Positions 25,176 through 35,607 are shown, counted from the first letter of the stretch. The stretch: DNA of 64,000 nucleotides from Brachionus manjavacas (GCA_019054805.1 JAHQIY010000008.1:605501-669500); one strand, 5' to 3'. A program made the numbers and translations. Notes: a model not told the origin generated them from the sequence alone.

Positions 25176-25384
25176 ATTAATTTTTATGTATTTTTTTGTT
25201 TTTTTTTCGAGTTTTTGTTTTCTTTTTTTGCTACTGACAAAAGTATTTTTGCTACTTTTTTGAATATTTTAGCTACGAAAAAAAATTATTTTTGCTACTT
25301 TTACAATCTATTTTTCAAAAATAAATTAGCTACTGGAAAAAACTAAAATTAGCTACTCAAAAAAATATATGCCAAAATTAATTT

Positions 25385-26000
25385 TTAGAAACAAAAAGAA
25401 ATTGTTATCTTTATTTAAATATAACTTATAAAAGTGAAATGTTTTTTGCCATTAAGTTTCAAAATAAAATTAGAAAATGTGAATTTTTGTAATTTTTTTA
25501 ATATTTATTTTTATTTGAATTATTTATCATCAAAATAAAATTCAAAAGTGAATAATTTAAGCAACGCAATAAATTCATCATGGAAAAAATACCGAAATAC
25601 TTATTCTTCTTATTTCAATTTTAAAATATTATTTTTATTAAATTAAGAAAAAAAATTGAATATCTATTTGACCAAATCTGTTTGTTAATCTTCAATCCAT
25701 TATTATTAGCATTCCTAAAGAAGAGTATCAAAAGACCTTTTATAAGTGTTTTGAAAGGATGAAATTACTTGAAACATTTGAAAAAATAAAGGTTTAAATT
25801 TCGTTTTTTTACCTTTTTTTTCTAGAAAAGTCAAAACTTCTGGATTTTCCAAAGTATTATCTGATACAATTTACAGTATAAATTTAGACATTTAGAAAAA
25901 AAAAATTTAAAATTTTCTTCTTTAAGAAAAATCTTAATAATGAATTCAAATCCTTAATCTTTTTTATCTAAAAATAATTTTTCTGTAAGTAATCAGGTGC
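25385..26000. other. CEP78 intron, 5' end
   Basis: AT-rich sequence immediately downstream (minus strand) of the exon ending at 26005. No element recognised. Confidence 0.4.
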
Positions 26001-26004
26001 TTAC

Positions 26005-29000
26005 TTTGGTCATTGAGCTTGTCGAAATCAAGAGTCGAGCTGGCTATGTAGTTTCGACTTTGTCGGTACAAACTTGAATTGTTTCGAAGCTCTTCAATTT
26101 GGTCTTGGTCTTCGTCTAGCATTTCCTCTTCATATTCTTCATCGTTGTCCTCATCGCACTGATTGTTGGATGAAGAAAGACCGATGGCTTTGCGATAGGC
26201 GGAGCTGCCCGTGGCTCTGAACCGGCTGGCTCGGGCAGCAGTGCGCCACGGTATACCACTCTTGGACTGCTGGCCGCTGGACGTGCTTGCAATGGGCGAT
26301 TTGTTGCACAAGACCGAGCCGGTCGATTTGCACCGCTTCATTTTGTTGAACGAGTTGGAGATTGTGTTCACCTGTGACTTTTTGGTAAAGCTAATGTTGG
26401 TGTTTCTTCGTTTTTTGTTTTTTTTGTGGTTGGATGGAGAGAGGGAAGTGGACTTGTGGTTGTTTTGTTGGGTGAGCGCCAGCCATTCGTATTCAGTGTT
26501 GTTGCCACTGCTGTTTATCATGACTTGTTCCATTATTTTCTGCAGGGTTTCGCGGTCAATGCCGACATTGAGGCGCACATCTAGCACGTGCATCATAGCG
26601 TTGAATTTTAGACCGTCAAGAAGGTAGTTGGCGCCCTGGGTGGTGATGCCACAGTCCTGGAGGTCGAGGGCCTTCAGCCACAGATCACTTTTGAACGCGT
26701 CCGCCAAATACTGGACCCCTTTGTCACCGATCAGCTCGTTTGAGTTGATGGTTATGCGGCGGATGCCGAACATGCTGTCCAGGTCGGGCCGGCCGTAGCG
26801 CAAGCTGTCCTTCCATGCCTCGTTGTGACGCTTCAGGGCCTGGACTTTGATCAGGGTGGCCAGAATATTTGCCCCTTCGCTAGACAAGCTACAGCAGGAA
26901 AAGTCAACTCGGTTCAAGCTGCTTGTATTCTGGATTTCTTTGCATATTACTTAAATGATGAAATTTTTTTGTTATTGAGGTTAAAATTGGAACCAAAGTT
27001 AAGATTTACTTATTTTTTTTTAATTTTATGTCTCTTTGAGATTAAAAAAAGAAAAAATTAGAATCGAAGAAAAGCAACTAAAAGAATATTTTGGTAGCTT
27101 TTTGAAATAGTTTGACCGGATAATTGACGCGGAAGATTTGGATTTAAATAAAGATGTTCAGCTTGATATCAAGACCAGAGCCAAAATAAATGAGATTACA
27201 TCACAAGAAGTACCACATAGTTCAAGTGAACCTTTGGATGCAATCAAAAAGTGTTAAGCACCAAAAAAATCCGATTGTATGCCAATACTGTAGAGAGTAT
27301 GTGAAAGGTGAACCAAGGTACATTTGAGAAAAAAGCATAAAAAGATAAAAAGAAAAAAGAAATTTATTTTTATAATTTTTGGAAGATTTTTATGAAAATT
27401 CACAATGCTTTTTGCCAAGCCTTTGATTTAAATTTTCAATTTTTTTCACTATTTCTTGGTTCAGCTATCTAAATATTATACTTTTCAGACTAAAATTAGA
27501 ATAATTGAGAACTATGGGCTATTTGGTAAATCAAAATTAAAAAAATTAATAAGAAAATTGAAAAATTTCCTTTCAATTTTTTAAAATGCAAAAATTTAAA
27601 TTAAAAAAATATTTATAAAAAAATTAACTTAACTAAAAAAGGAGATGAGCGCCTCCCCATTATCCACTAGGATAGAAAAGAGACAATTATTAGCTTTATT
27701 TACTTTAAGTGGAAAATTAAATTGATATTTAATTTTTATAATTCTAATAATCATGATCTGATGAATAGAAAAATTAGGTAGCTAAGCTACAAAATGGAAT
27801 TAAAAAAAAATTAAAGTGAATCCAAAGGCTTGGAAATAATCAATTCAATTAAAATTGATTTCAATCAAAAAAGCTTTCACTCTTTTTTAAGCAATCCATT
27901 GGTAACCAAAATTAAGGCTTCCAAATTTGTTCACTTAATTCAAACCTTGGTCAGATATAAATAATTATTATATATTTGATTAATTAATAAATTTAAAAAA
28001 AATAATAAGAATAAAACGAAATTAAAAAAGGTGACTAAAAAATATAAAGGCAGATAGTTTACCATAAATTAGACGTAATAAAAGCTCATTCTAAAACAAA
28101 GAGTCCTTGATTTTTTCATTTAGAAAATGACACTTTTATCTTTTCTTTTAGTTATTAAAATCATTTTTTACTTAATCTTTAAATTATTTTTCTTTAAAAA
28201 TTTAATTGTATAATTAAAAAATTCTCATTAAATTAAACATTTCTTTAAACGGAAAACGTCAAAAAATAAAAATAAAATAAAGAGATGCTTAGCGATCAGA
28301 TTTAAAGGTACAATTTAAGTATTATTAAAAAATTTTTTTTATTTTATAGAAATTATTTTAGCTTGGAAATTAAGACAATAAAATTTTTAGTTACCTGCAA
28401 GACCCTCGTCTCCAATTAAGCACCGATCCAAGCTTAAAAATTTGACTGTCTTGTTCGCTCTTAAGCCCTTAAATAATTTTTCTTAAATTAATTCAAATAA
28501 ATTTTGAAAATTACTTTAGAAATTTGACCACAATCTTTGACTGTTAGCGGAATATTAAACAATTCTAGCTTATTTAGAGCTGTTGAAACGGATAGACAGT
28601 CTTTGAGGCTTCGACAAAGCCGGTTTGTTTTTTCTTTGTTGCGGATAGCTGGTGGTTTTTTAAGTTTTGCATAACCTTTTACTTTAGATTCTTAATTTAA
28701 AATTTAGTCATTCAATTGACCAAAAAGTGGTCAAGTTTACCACTTGGATCATTTTCCGTGTTGTAATTTGATTGAAAAGAAATTGCTCTAAAGTGTTTGG
28801 ACACTCTTAAGGCATTTAAAAAAGGATCCCAGTCAGCATTCCTAACAAAAAAAATTTTTATTTTTTTTTATTATAAAAAATTTATTCTACTTCAATTTAT
28901 CTGCTAAAATGTTCAAGTTGCTTCCTGCATCAACAGATAGAGATTGTTTAATTGATTGCAATGGTGTGACGTTTTGAAGCGCGCACAAGTGCTCGTAATT

Positions 29001-29156
29001 GTCCCAGAAATTGTTCGACAGTTGACCATTGTAGCGGGAGCTGGAGCTGCCGTTGGCCGACAAATTGGACGGGAGAACAGTCGAGCTTATGATCGAAGGT
29101 ACAGAATTTTGCTTAAATTGGTGGTCCATTATGTTTGAAGCTAAAATATGCGACAT
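26005..29156 (-). CDS. CEP78: CEP78 (centrosomal protein of 78 kDa), five 5' coding exons
   Basis: Exons on the minus strand: 29156-28891, 28841-28741, 28681-28515, 28467-28395 and 26949-26005. All have GT..AG borders and matching phases (2, 1, 0, 1, 1), and continue to 16430-15241, giving about 913 codons. The leucine-rich-repeat part reads L-S-L-D-R-C-L-I-G-D-E-G-L, N-R-V-D-F-S-C-C-S-L-S-S-E-G-A, RHNEAWKDSLRYGRPDLDSM, R-R-I-T-I-N-S-N and WLKALDLQDCGITTQGANYL, the hallmark order of CEP78. The last exon portion is basic and then acidic low complexity. CEP78 is a distal centriole/basal-body protein needed for normal cilia. The start could also be the ATG at 29129, since TATTTTAG at 29136 may be a 3' splice site for a 5' UTR exon. 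Confidence 0.85.
27060..27370 (+). pseudogene. C2H2-finger fragment inside a CEP78 intron
   Basis: Plus-strand readings in two frames give E-D-L-D-L-N-K-D-V-Q-L-D-I, then a C-Q-Y-C pair at about 27280 and, after a one-base shift, H-L-R-K-K-H. Together these would make a C-x2-C...H-x3-H zinc finger. A Lys-rich end follows. It is antisense to CEP78, broken by stops, and sits in the 1.4 kb intron between 28395 and 26949. Probably a transposon-derived scrap; the family is unknown. Confidence 0.3.
27375..28390. other. CEP78 intron, remaining part
   Basis: AT-rich. A GGAGATGAGCGCCTCC hairpin word at about 27641 resembles the LINE tails seen elsewhere in the window. Otherwise nothing is recognisable. 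Confidence 0.35.
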
Positions 29157-29159
29157 TCA

Positions 29160-29875
29160 AAATATTCGTTTGTTAAACGAAAATTTTCTTAAATCGAAAT
29201 AGATTTTTAAAAATGACCGCGACCTCCAAGCTCAGTTGTCTAGCAATTTGTAGCCAAAACGGTAACCATAGAATAAAATTTTAAATTTTAGATAAATGCT
29301 TTTTAATTCAAGATTAGAAAAAATATTGTTTCAACTAAGTAATAAGTCAAAACATTAATTTTTCAAAATTTTAAAGTAAAAAAAAATTAAATTTTATTTT
29401 ATAATGTTTTCAAAATAAAGCAAACATTTTAATTGTATTTTTTTCTCATTGATTTTCAGCATTTTATTAAATCGAAAAAACATTCTGTATCAGCAGATTA
29501 AAAACTATTGCAGAAGATGGGGTCTTTTAATTAACATTTACAATTTTTTGAATAAATTTTAACTTTAAAAGGCTACAGATCAAAGCATCAGCCCAATTTT
29601 TCCTGTTCCATGCTATCATTTGCATCAGGCTTGATCCAATGCTCACTTTCAAAAAACTCTTTGAAAATGCAAAACCTAATTTTAAGACACATTAAGTTGT
29701 TTAGACAGAAGACGAGGATAATTACCATGCACAATAATTGAAATGTCCTCAACAACATCTAGATCTTTTAAATATTAAGTCAAGTCAAGTCTTTTAAAAT
29801 TTAGAGAAAATCTAAAATTTGAATAAATATGGAAAAAGTAAACTCTTTTTTTTTCTAAAAATGGAATATTATTTA
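29160..29875. other. Upstream region of CEP78
   Basis: It should contain the CEP78 promoter and 5' UTR (minus strand). A locally less AT-rich patch (29215-29270) lies just upstream. No TATA-like element is convincing in such AT-rich DNA. Confidence 0.3.
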
Positions 29876-29879
29876 AAAA

Positions 29880-30960
29880 TTATAAAAAATTTATGCATTT
29901 GGTTCTCAAGTGCTTCCTTAAAAGACATTGGAAAAACACTCAATCGAGCAACAAACATCATCTCCACTTACTGCAAAAAATGGGGTTTAGTCATCAATTC
30001 AAGCAAAACAATTCATACCGTGTTCACAACAGCAGGTCATTGTTCTAACTATGAATCGAAATACGGACTTAAACTTATCCTAGACAAAACTTTAATTCCA
30101 CTTGAACCATACCCGACTTTTCTAGATATCCAATTTGATCCGAAGCTCTTGTGGTGTCTTGACAAAGACAACACAAAAAGTCACCATCTGATTCAATCAG
30201 TTTCTTTTTATTGTGACTGACTAACGCGCATACGCAAATATTGCTGCAACCAAGCAGTTATGTCTGCTATCTCAGTATTTACATTTTTATTCGCATGCGT
30301 TAGTCAACCACAATATTAATTCAATTTTATATCTGATTCGAACCACATTTTGTACACTTTTCTATTTTTACGGAATGAACAATTTTATTTACTTCGGCCT
30401 AATCTTTTTATTCTAATTTTAGAACGGCCGTTTTCATACTTTTTAAAATAAAGAATCTCTTAACAATAAAACCTTTTATTTGTTAACTGATTTATAAACG
30501 TGGAACACCACAGCTCTGCTTTAAAAAACCATTTGAAAGCCTCACCTCAAGAGCCACGTCCAAAATAAACTTAATCAGTAGAGTTAGAGGTTTAAAACTA
30601 AAAAATGACATTGAACTTAGCAGAATTATCTACAAGAATTTTATTTGTTCAATTTTGATTACGCTTTTATTCCTCTGTCTAGTGCAACTCAAAAAATTTT
30701 ACCAGAAGTTCAAAAACTTCAAACCAAAGCCCTCAGACACATTAAGTTCTTTTCGATCAGGACAAGAATAACCCACATTCACGAAAAGTTACGGATCGAG
30801 CTAACATCAAATAGACTTCAATCGCTTCTCAAAAGTTTTTTCATCAGACGCGAAAACCATGCAAAGCTAAACTTGGATCTTAACGAATTCTTGCTGCACG
30901 AAACGAATAACAATCCCAAATTTAATTCATTTTTTAAAACTTTAAAATTTTCCTAAATGA
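29880..30960 (+). pseudogene. LINE ORF2 relic split by a MITE
   Basis: The left part (29900-30210) reads L-N-R-A-T-N-I-I-S-T-Y-C-K-K-W-G-L-V-I-N-S-S-K-T, the region directly after the RT catalytic box. The right part (30540-30960) reads S-R-V-R-G-L-K-L-K-N-D, Y-A-F-I-P-L-S-S-A, VQKLQTKALRHIKFFSIRTR and R-L-Q-S-L-L-K, the C-terminal thumb-like segment of CR1/jockey-type elements. A 103-bp palindromic element (30211-30313) lies between them, and another ~200 bp of unassigned sequence follows it. One frame shift near 30645 breaks the right half. The endonuclease and RT core are absent. Confidence 0.6.
30211..30313. mobile_element. 103-bp palindromic MITE with TA target
   Basis: The left end TTGTGACTGACTAACGCGCA and the reverse complement of the right end (TTGTGGTTGACTAACGCATG) are imperfect inverted repeats of about 25 bp. 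A TA dinucleotide flanks both sides (30209-30210 and 30314-30315), the mark of Tc1/mariner-type insertions. It interrupts the LINE relic, so it is younger than that copy. No coding capacity. Confidence 0.6.
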
Positions 30961-31169
30961 AAAATAGTTCTAGATCAATACGCTTATCCAACAACAACCG
31001 CTAATCTTTATATTTACTTATGTTTTTTATTTTATTTTTGATTTTTAGAAACAGATTTTAACAATTTTTGATCCTATTAAATAATCAAAAATTTAGTCCC
31101 AATTGCAAAAATTAAGGGCTCAGCTCAGTAATAAAATTTCTCCGAAATTCTCAATTTTTATATTTTATG

Positions 31170-31315
31170 CAAAAGAGAAAAAAATGGAAGCGTTAAGTCA
31201 GGTATACATAAAGTTTGTCAATATTAGTAAAACAATTCCATTTAATTCTCATCTTAGCACCTGAAGAAACGATTTTTGGTCGAATTTACTGTTTTAATTC
31301 ATCAGACATCAAACG
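31170..31315 (+). repeat. Left arm of ~125-bp inverted repeat flanking the LRAT gene
   Basis: From GAGAAAAA (about 31174) to GACATCAA (about 31312) this is identical, apart from one A-run, to the reverse complement of 33287-33427. Inside is a gene-like start: ATG GAA GCG TTA AGT CAG, followed directly by GTATAC and, 62 bases later, CATCTTAG and an open exon (H-L-K-K-R-F-L-V-E-F). The arm therefore seems to be the 5' end of some gene with its first intron. The open frame ends soon after the repeat stops matching. Confidence 0.65.
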
Positions 31316-31845
31316 ATTTGCTTTTTTTTTAATTATTTATTTAAAAATAAAAATTCGGATTTATTTTAGGATTTACGAATTCTATTATATTCTATATTTT
31401 TTGGATTGTGAGATGTGTTTAAAAGTCCTCTTTAAATTAAAAATTAAATTTAATGCGTCATGAAAGCTAAATATTTTTACGAAAGATATAAATGTTGTCT
31501 TTTATATTTAATCCAGCAAACACATTGAATACAGTTAATAAATAAGAAAAGCGATTTTTCAATTTATCTAAGTGATAAAAACTGTTAAGTTAATATTATC
31601 TATTCAAAAGGTTTTTTATCACTTTTTCTAAAAAAAATAGGCTCTAGCTATAAAATTATCTTAGACTTAAATGAAATTAATCAATCTTCAGATAATTTAA
31701 ACTTAAGGAAAAAATTATTTGATGAAAAACAATAATGGGTTTTTATCCCAAACTTTAAGAATAATAATTTTAATTGAAAAATTAAAACTTTTATTTTTAA
31801 AAGTCTAGATTATCTTGCAAGTATTAAGAATACTACATCAAAAAA

Positions 31846-32643
31846 ATGGATGATACAGAATTTTCGAGAATTTTGTCAAATTCTCTTCCAATTAATGTAA
31901 TCAAGAAAATATCTGATACAACTATTATGGGTCAGAAATATGTGATTGTTGTGAATAAAATTTTGTGGTACAAAATAAGAGTTTTTTTGAAAGAAGATCA
32001 CTTGGATAAAAGACAAAAATTAACTGAGTACCATTGGTCGCAGCATTTAACAGAAGAAAGTGTTGAAAATCACATCAAATGGATAAAAGAACGTCTCAAA
32101 AGAACTCCTTTGCTTTATTTTGAACAATTCGATCATTTGCGCCAAAATCTAAATTATTATTTTTCTTACATTAAAATTGACGATGAATGTAAACTAAATC
32201 CAGACAAATATTTTAATCCAGGTGATCACTTGGCTATAACACGAAAAGGTGGTATTTATACCCATGACTGTATTTATATGGGCAATAAGAAAGTTGTTCA
32301 CATTTTTGGTGAAGACATTTCTTTGTCCAAAACTTATGCAAAAGCCAAAGAAGATTCTTGGGAAAATTATATTGGAATTGACAACAATGGGAGTGTTCCA
32401 TTTTGGGGAACTGTTTTTGTAGTCGTTTATAGACTAAGAATTAAGAAGCCAGATGATATTGTAAAAGCAGCCAAAGAACTTTCTGCTAAAGAATATGCAA
32501 AAGGCCAATTCAATTTTGTCTTAAAAAATTGTCAACACTTTGCAGCAAAATGCTGCATCGGTATAGAATTTTCACTTGGAACATTGGGTCTTTTTAACAA
32601 AATGCTAATTAGTCATCCTTTTTCTCCATTGGAAGTCAATTAA
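31846..32643 (+). CDS. LRAT-domain protein, single exon
   Basis: An intact 265-codon gene with no introns. The N-terminal ~115 residues are unlike anything I recognise (charged, helical). Residues about 122-240 form an LRAT/H-rev107-type domain: F-N-P-G-D-H-L-A-I, G-I-Y-T-H-D-C-I-Y-M-G with His140, V-V-H-I-F-G with His152, and N-F-V-L-K-N-C-Q-H-F-A with Cys229. The family's catalytic machinery is a His and a Cys, the latter within the N-C-x-H-F box, so an active thiol acyltransferase or phospholipase is plausible. Members act on phospholipids or retinol. There is no membrane helix at the C-terminus, unlike PLAAT-type enzymes. AATAAA lies at 32696. The gene is bracketed by an inverted repeat. 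Confidence 0.8.
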   Translation: MDDTEFSRILSNSLPINVIKKISDTTIMGQKYVIVVNKILWYKIRVFLKEDHLDKRQKLTEYHWSQHLTEESVENHIKWIKERLKRTPLLYFEQFDHLRQNLNYYFSYIKIDDECKLNPDKYFNPGDHLAITRKGGIYTHDCIYMGNKKVVHIFGEDISLSKTYAKAKEDSWENYIGIDNNGSVPFWGTVFVVVYRLRIKKPDDIVKAAKELSAKEYAKGQFNFVLKNCQHFAAKCCIGIEFSLGTLGLFNKMLISHPFSPLEVN

Positions 32644-32649
32644 CACTAT

Positions 32650-33280
32650 ACTAAAGCATGTTTAAATTTAAAATTTTATTACGTAAATATTACGAAATAA
32701 ATAAAATTGAAAGAAAATTAATAAATGGCTTATTTTTTTTTAAATCTATTTAGTTTTTTTCTTTATTTTTTTACAATGTAAAAATTAAGAATGTTTAAAT
32801 TTTGGATGTTAGGTACAAAGACAAATTTGTTATTAGCCTGAACGACTTGAAAGCTTCTCCAAGATTCGCGTTGTAAATTCATGTTTTGCGAGTCAAGTAA
32901 AGTTAAAAAAATGTTTTTTTGGATTTTTTTCTAATATTTTGAACCTATGAATATTTAATTTTAATAAATTAAGTGTTTTTAAACTGTAAAACTCTAAGGA
33001 TTTTCAAGTTAATGAAAATTCCTTTTTCATTGAATTCGAAAAATATGATTAAATAAATAAAAAAAAATCAAAAGTAAAAATAAATGCTAGAATCTTTTTT
33101 ATTAAAAGCCAGAATCTTATTTCACGGTTATTATATTGAGTAAAAATAATAAACGTATTTAATGAATCTGAATATTAATTTCTTTTTCTTTTAAAATTTA
33201 AAAATTGCAGAGGGGTAGAATTTTTTCCCCAAAAAGCGCTCCCTAATTTTGTTATTATTTAGATTTTTTTAAAGTAAAGC
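32650..33280. other. 3' flank of the LRAT gene
   Basis: AT-rich. Contains the polyadenylation signal at 32696-32701. No other feature recognised. Confidence 0.4.
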
Positions 33281-33284
33281 AATT

Positions 33285-33430
33285 CATTGATGTCTGATGA
33301 ATTAAAACAGTAAATTCGACCAAAAATCGTTTCTTCAGGTGCTAAGATGAGAATTAAATGGAATTGTTTTACTAATATTGACAAACTTTATGTATACCTG
33401 ACTTAACGCTTCCATTTTTTCTCTATTTCA
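33285..33430 (-). repeat. Right arm of the inverted repeat flanking the LRAT gene
   Basis: Reverse-complement copy of 31174-31312. It carries the same ATG-exon/GTATAC...CTTAG/exon arrangement on the minus strand. Beyond the repeat the two copies diverge at once, and the frame on this side ends within about 15 codons. No target duplication flanks the outer ends. Confidence 0.65.
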
Positions 33431-33544
33431 TCTAATGTAAAAATTTAGATTTTCGATTTTAGTAATTTTAAAGTGCAAGGTAGCATGAATACAAATTCTT
33501 TTAGAAAATAATATTTTAAGTAAAAGACAGACATTTTTATGTTA

Positions 33545-33775
33545 TTTGACTTCAGCTTTCATTTGAAAAAAAAATTAGTCCAACCTGTAAGCCACCTCGT
33601 GGTTCCCCAGGGCCCCCAATCATAGAGGTCAATTTCGATATTTTGGACGATGAAACTTCCAAAAGATTATTTAAACCCTTTCTGAGTAATCGAGGATGCT
33701 CGATAAAAATATCTGCAAAATTGAGCTTTAGAAATAGCATATTCTCTGACCTGGCGTTAAGATAGATTCTTTTAA
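33545..33775 (+). other. Unassigned open reading, better-than-background composition
   Basis: Plus strand reads P-R-G-S-P-G-P-P-I-I-E-V-N-F-D-I-L-D-D-E-T-S, continues open for about 60 codons and ends at a TAG near 33770. The G+C content is raised. No start codon or partner exon is evident, and the minus strand is also open across part of it. It might be an exon or gene fragment. Family unknown. Confidence 0.2.
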
Positions 33776-34404
33776 AAATTTCAAAATATTACCTACCCTC
33801 CCGACTTTAAATTTTTTATCTAATTGTTTTTTTTTCTATCTCAATTATATTCAGCTTTTATCTAAGTGTATGAAAAAACTCAACAGAAATGTTTTCGAAA
33901 ACTTTGATTTTTTCTTTATAAAAGTTGAATTTAGTGATAATTGACGTTTGTTTGATGCATTTTAACAAAAACTCAATTGATAAAAAATGGAAAACACAGC
34001 GTAGATAGTTATGAAAGAAATAAATGAAGCATCGCACTTTTTCAATGTAATTTCATCATTGGATACATTTTGCAATTCAAACACAAAAAATAAAACCATA
34101 TCGATTAAAGTTTTTATTTATGAGACCAAAATGCTTCATTTTACTATTTTATAAAATAAATTCAAATTTTAAGATCTGATTTTAAATTACAAATTTTTCT
34201 TAAATTTTTATAATCTATTTGACTAACATATTATGTGACTCCTCTGGTCACATAAGAGGCAAAACCCAAATTTTAAATATACCAAATAAAATTAACAATT
34301 TAATATAAAACAAGTGTTAGATGCTAAATTGCTGAATGGTTCAGCAAAGAAAAAAGAGAAAGTAATGAATCAATATAAAAATATTGAAAAAACAAATTAA
34401 AATT

Positions 34405-34640
34405 TTTTTCATTTATTTGTTTTTAAGTGACGAGCTAAGGCTCCTTTAGTTTTATAAAATAATAAAAATTTGAAGTAAAAATAAAATAAAAGTAAAAATT
34501 ATATAATAAAATATAAAAGAAAATTATAATAAAAATATTAAAAAAGATTTTTTTTTATTTTTAATTATTTATTTATTTGTATATCTGTACCGAGCTTAAG
34601 CTCCTTCAGATTAAAAAAAAATAAAAATAAGGTTAAATAG
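34405..34640 (-). repeat. Two antisense LINE 3' tails
   Basis: GACGAGCTAAGGCTCCTTTAG at about 34429 and GTACCGAGCTTAAGCTCCTT at about 34586 are the reverse complement of the GAAGGAGCTTTAGCT(C/G)GGTAC tail of the LINE family seen at 23257-24347 and 40318. Each is preceded, in plus orientation, by an ATTTATTTATTTG-like run corresponding to the poly(A)-like end. Two independent, heavily truncated insertions or one partial duplication. Confidence 0.5.
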
Positions 34641-34929
34641 AATAAAATAAGAAAAAAAATAGTATTAGTTATTTTAAAATTTTGAATTTGCTTTGACGGT
34701 ACAATAGTTGAAGATAACAGCTTGATTATTACCTCTAAATCGGTTATTAGGATTAACAAAGAAAATTATTGTTTGATTGATTGATTTCAATTTGCACGAA
34801 ATGTGTCTTGATTGCAAAGTTTGGGCTAGAAAAGCAAACTTTCAAATTATTGCTTATCTATTTAAGGAACAAAAATTGATTCCAAATTTATTCAATCAAT
34901 CAGTTCAAATTTAAATAATAAAGATAAAA

Positions 34930-35607
34930 ATGTATTATTACGACAACACAAGCAATCAACCATACCATCAGGCTGAATATCCTTTGGTCACCCCAAACTT
35001 TACTGAATCATTCATTCCTCAAAATGTTAACGGTTCTAGTTATGATTACAGCATTTATTACAATCATGAATACCAATACCAATATGATGGTGAGTATGCC
35101 TTTTTAAAGCCTTGTCAAAATTCACAGTCGAGCTACATCAAAAACTGGACATTTATGGACAATTCTTCTCTCCATTCAAGCTACACTCTTGATTCAACAG
35201 GTAACAGTTTAAATAATAGTAAAATTAATTCTTCTTTTTCTCCAGATAAATATGTCACCACCGAGGTAAGTAATCAAAAGCTAAACTTTTCTAGATGTCA
35301 TAAAAGTAGGAAGCAGTTATTACCAGATGATGCAGTTGACATAATGAATGATTGGTTCCAGGGTCATATTCATAATCCGTATCCAACTATGGAAGAAAAA
35401 GAAAAATTGGCCAGACAAGGAAAAATTACGGTGAAGCAAGTAAATGCATGGTTCAGCAATCGTCGCAATCGAAGCCAAAACACAAAGCCAAAGAGAATTA
35501 AAAGAGCAATCGAACAAGAAATGAATGAAATGATCAATCAACTTTCTTACAATTCAAATAAGACCGAAATAATAGAGAAGTTTCGGCGATCATTTATGTC
35601 AAACTAA
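34930..35607 (+). CDS. TALE-class homeobox transcription factor
   Basis: An intact 225-codon single-exon gene. The N-terminal half is rich in Tyr, Asn, Ser and Gln. The homeodomain occupies residues ~124-186 and carries the three-residue loop extension typical of TALE proteins (G-H-I-H-N-P-Y-P-T, with N-P-Y-P at 149-152). The recognition helix is T-V-K-Q-V-N-A-W-F-S-N-R-R-N-R, with Asn51 and Arg53 kept and Ser at homeodomain position 50, which is unusual for PBX (Gly), MEIS (Ile) or IRX (Ala). There is no MEIS or PBC domain. It may belong to the expanded lineage-specific TALE genes of spiralians (SPILE-like), an inference without alignment. A short basic helix follows. AATAAA is at 35672. Confidence 0.85.
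   Translation: MYYYDNTSNQPYHQAEYPLVTPNFTESFIPQNVNGSSYDYSIYYNHEYQYQYDGEYAFLKPCQNSQSSYIKNWTFMDNSSLHSSYTLDSTGNSLNNSKINSSFSPDKYVTTEVSNQKLNFSRCHKSRKQLLPDDAVDIMNDWFQGHIHNPYPTMEEKEKLARQGKITVKQVNAWFSNRRNRSQNTKPKRIKRAIEQEMNEMINQLSYNSNKTEIIEKFRRSFMSN

Larger units (their letters stand above)
23168..25373 (+). mobile_element. Non-autonomous MULE with TIRs and perfect 9-bp target duplication
   Basis: The left end (GGCATATGTTTTTTCGAGTA, 23168) and the reverse complement of the right end (GGCATATATTTTTTTGAGTA, ending 25373) match, and the match continues through GCTAATTT. Directly outside both ends sits AAAATTAAT (23159-23167 and 25374-25382), an exact 9-bp duplication as made by Mutator-like transposases. 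TAGCTA(A)TT words recur inside both ends (23188, 23207, 23241, 24348 on the left; inverse forms at 25260-25355). The interior has a degenerate AT-hook gene (24510-25175, plus) and a later LINE insertion (about 23252-24347, minus). Removing the LINE leaves an element of about 1.1 kb. Confidence 0.8.

Noticed and set aside
26211-26627. Plus-strand 138-codon reading opposite the CEP78 exon
   Set aside because: Antisense shadow of a well-supported CEP78 exon.
35264-35293. GTAAGT...TTTTCTAG inside the TALE homeobox gene, looking like a tiny intron
   Set aside because: It would be 29 bp, shorter than any plausible spliceosomal intron and not a multiple of three. The uninterrupted frame encodes a complete homeodomain protein.
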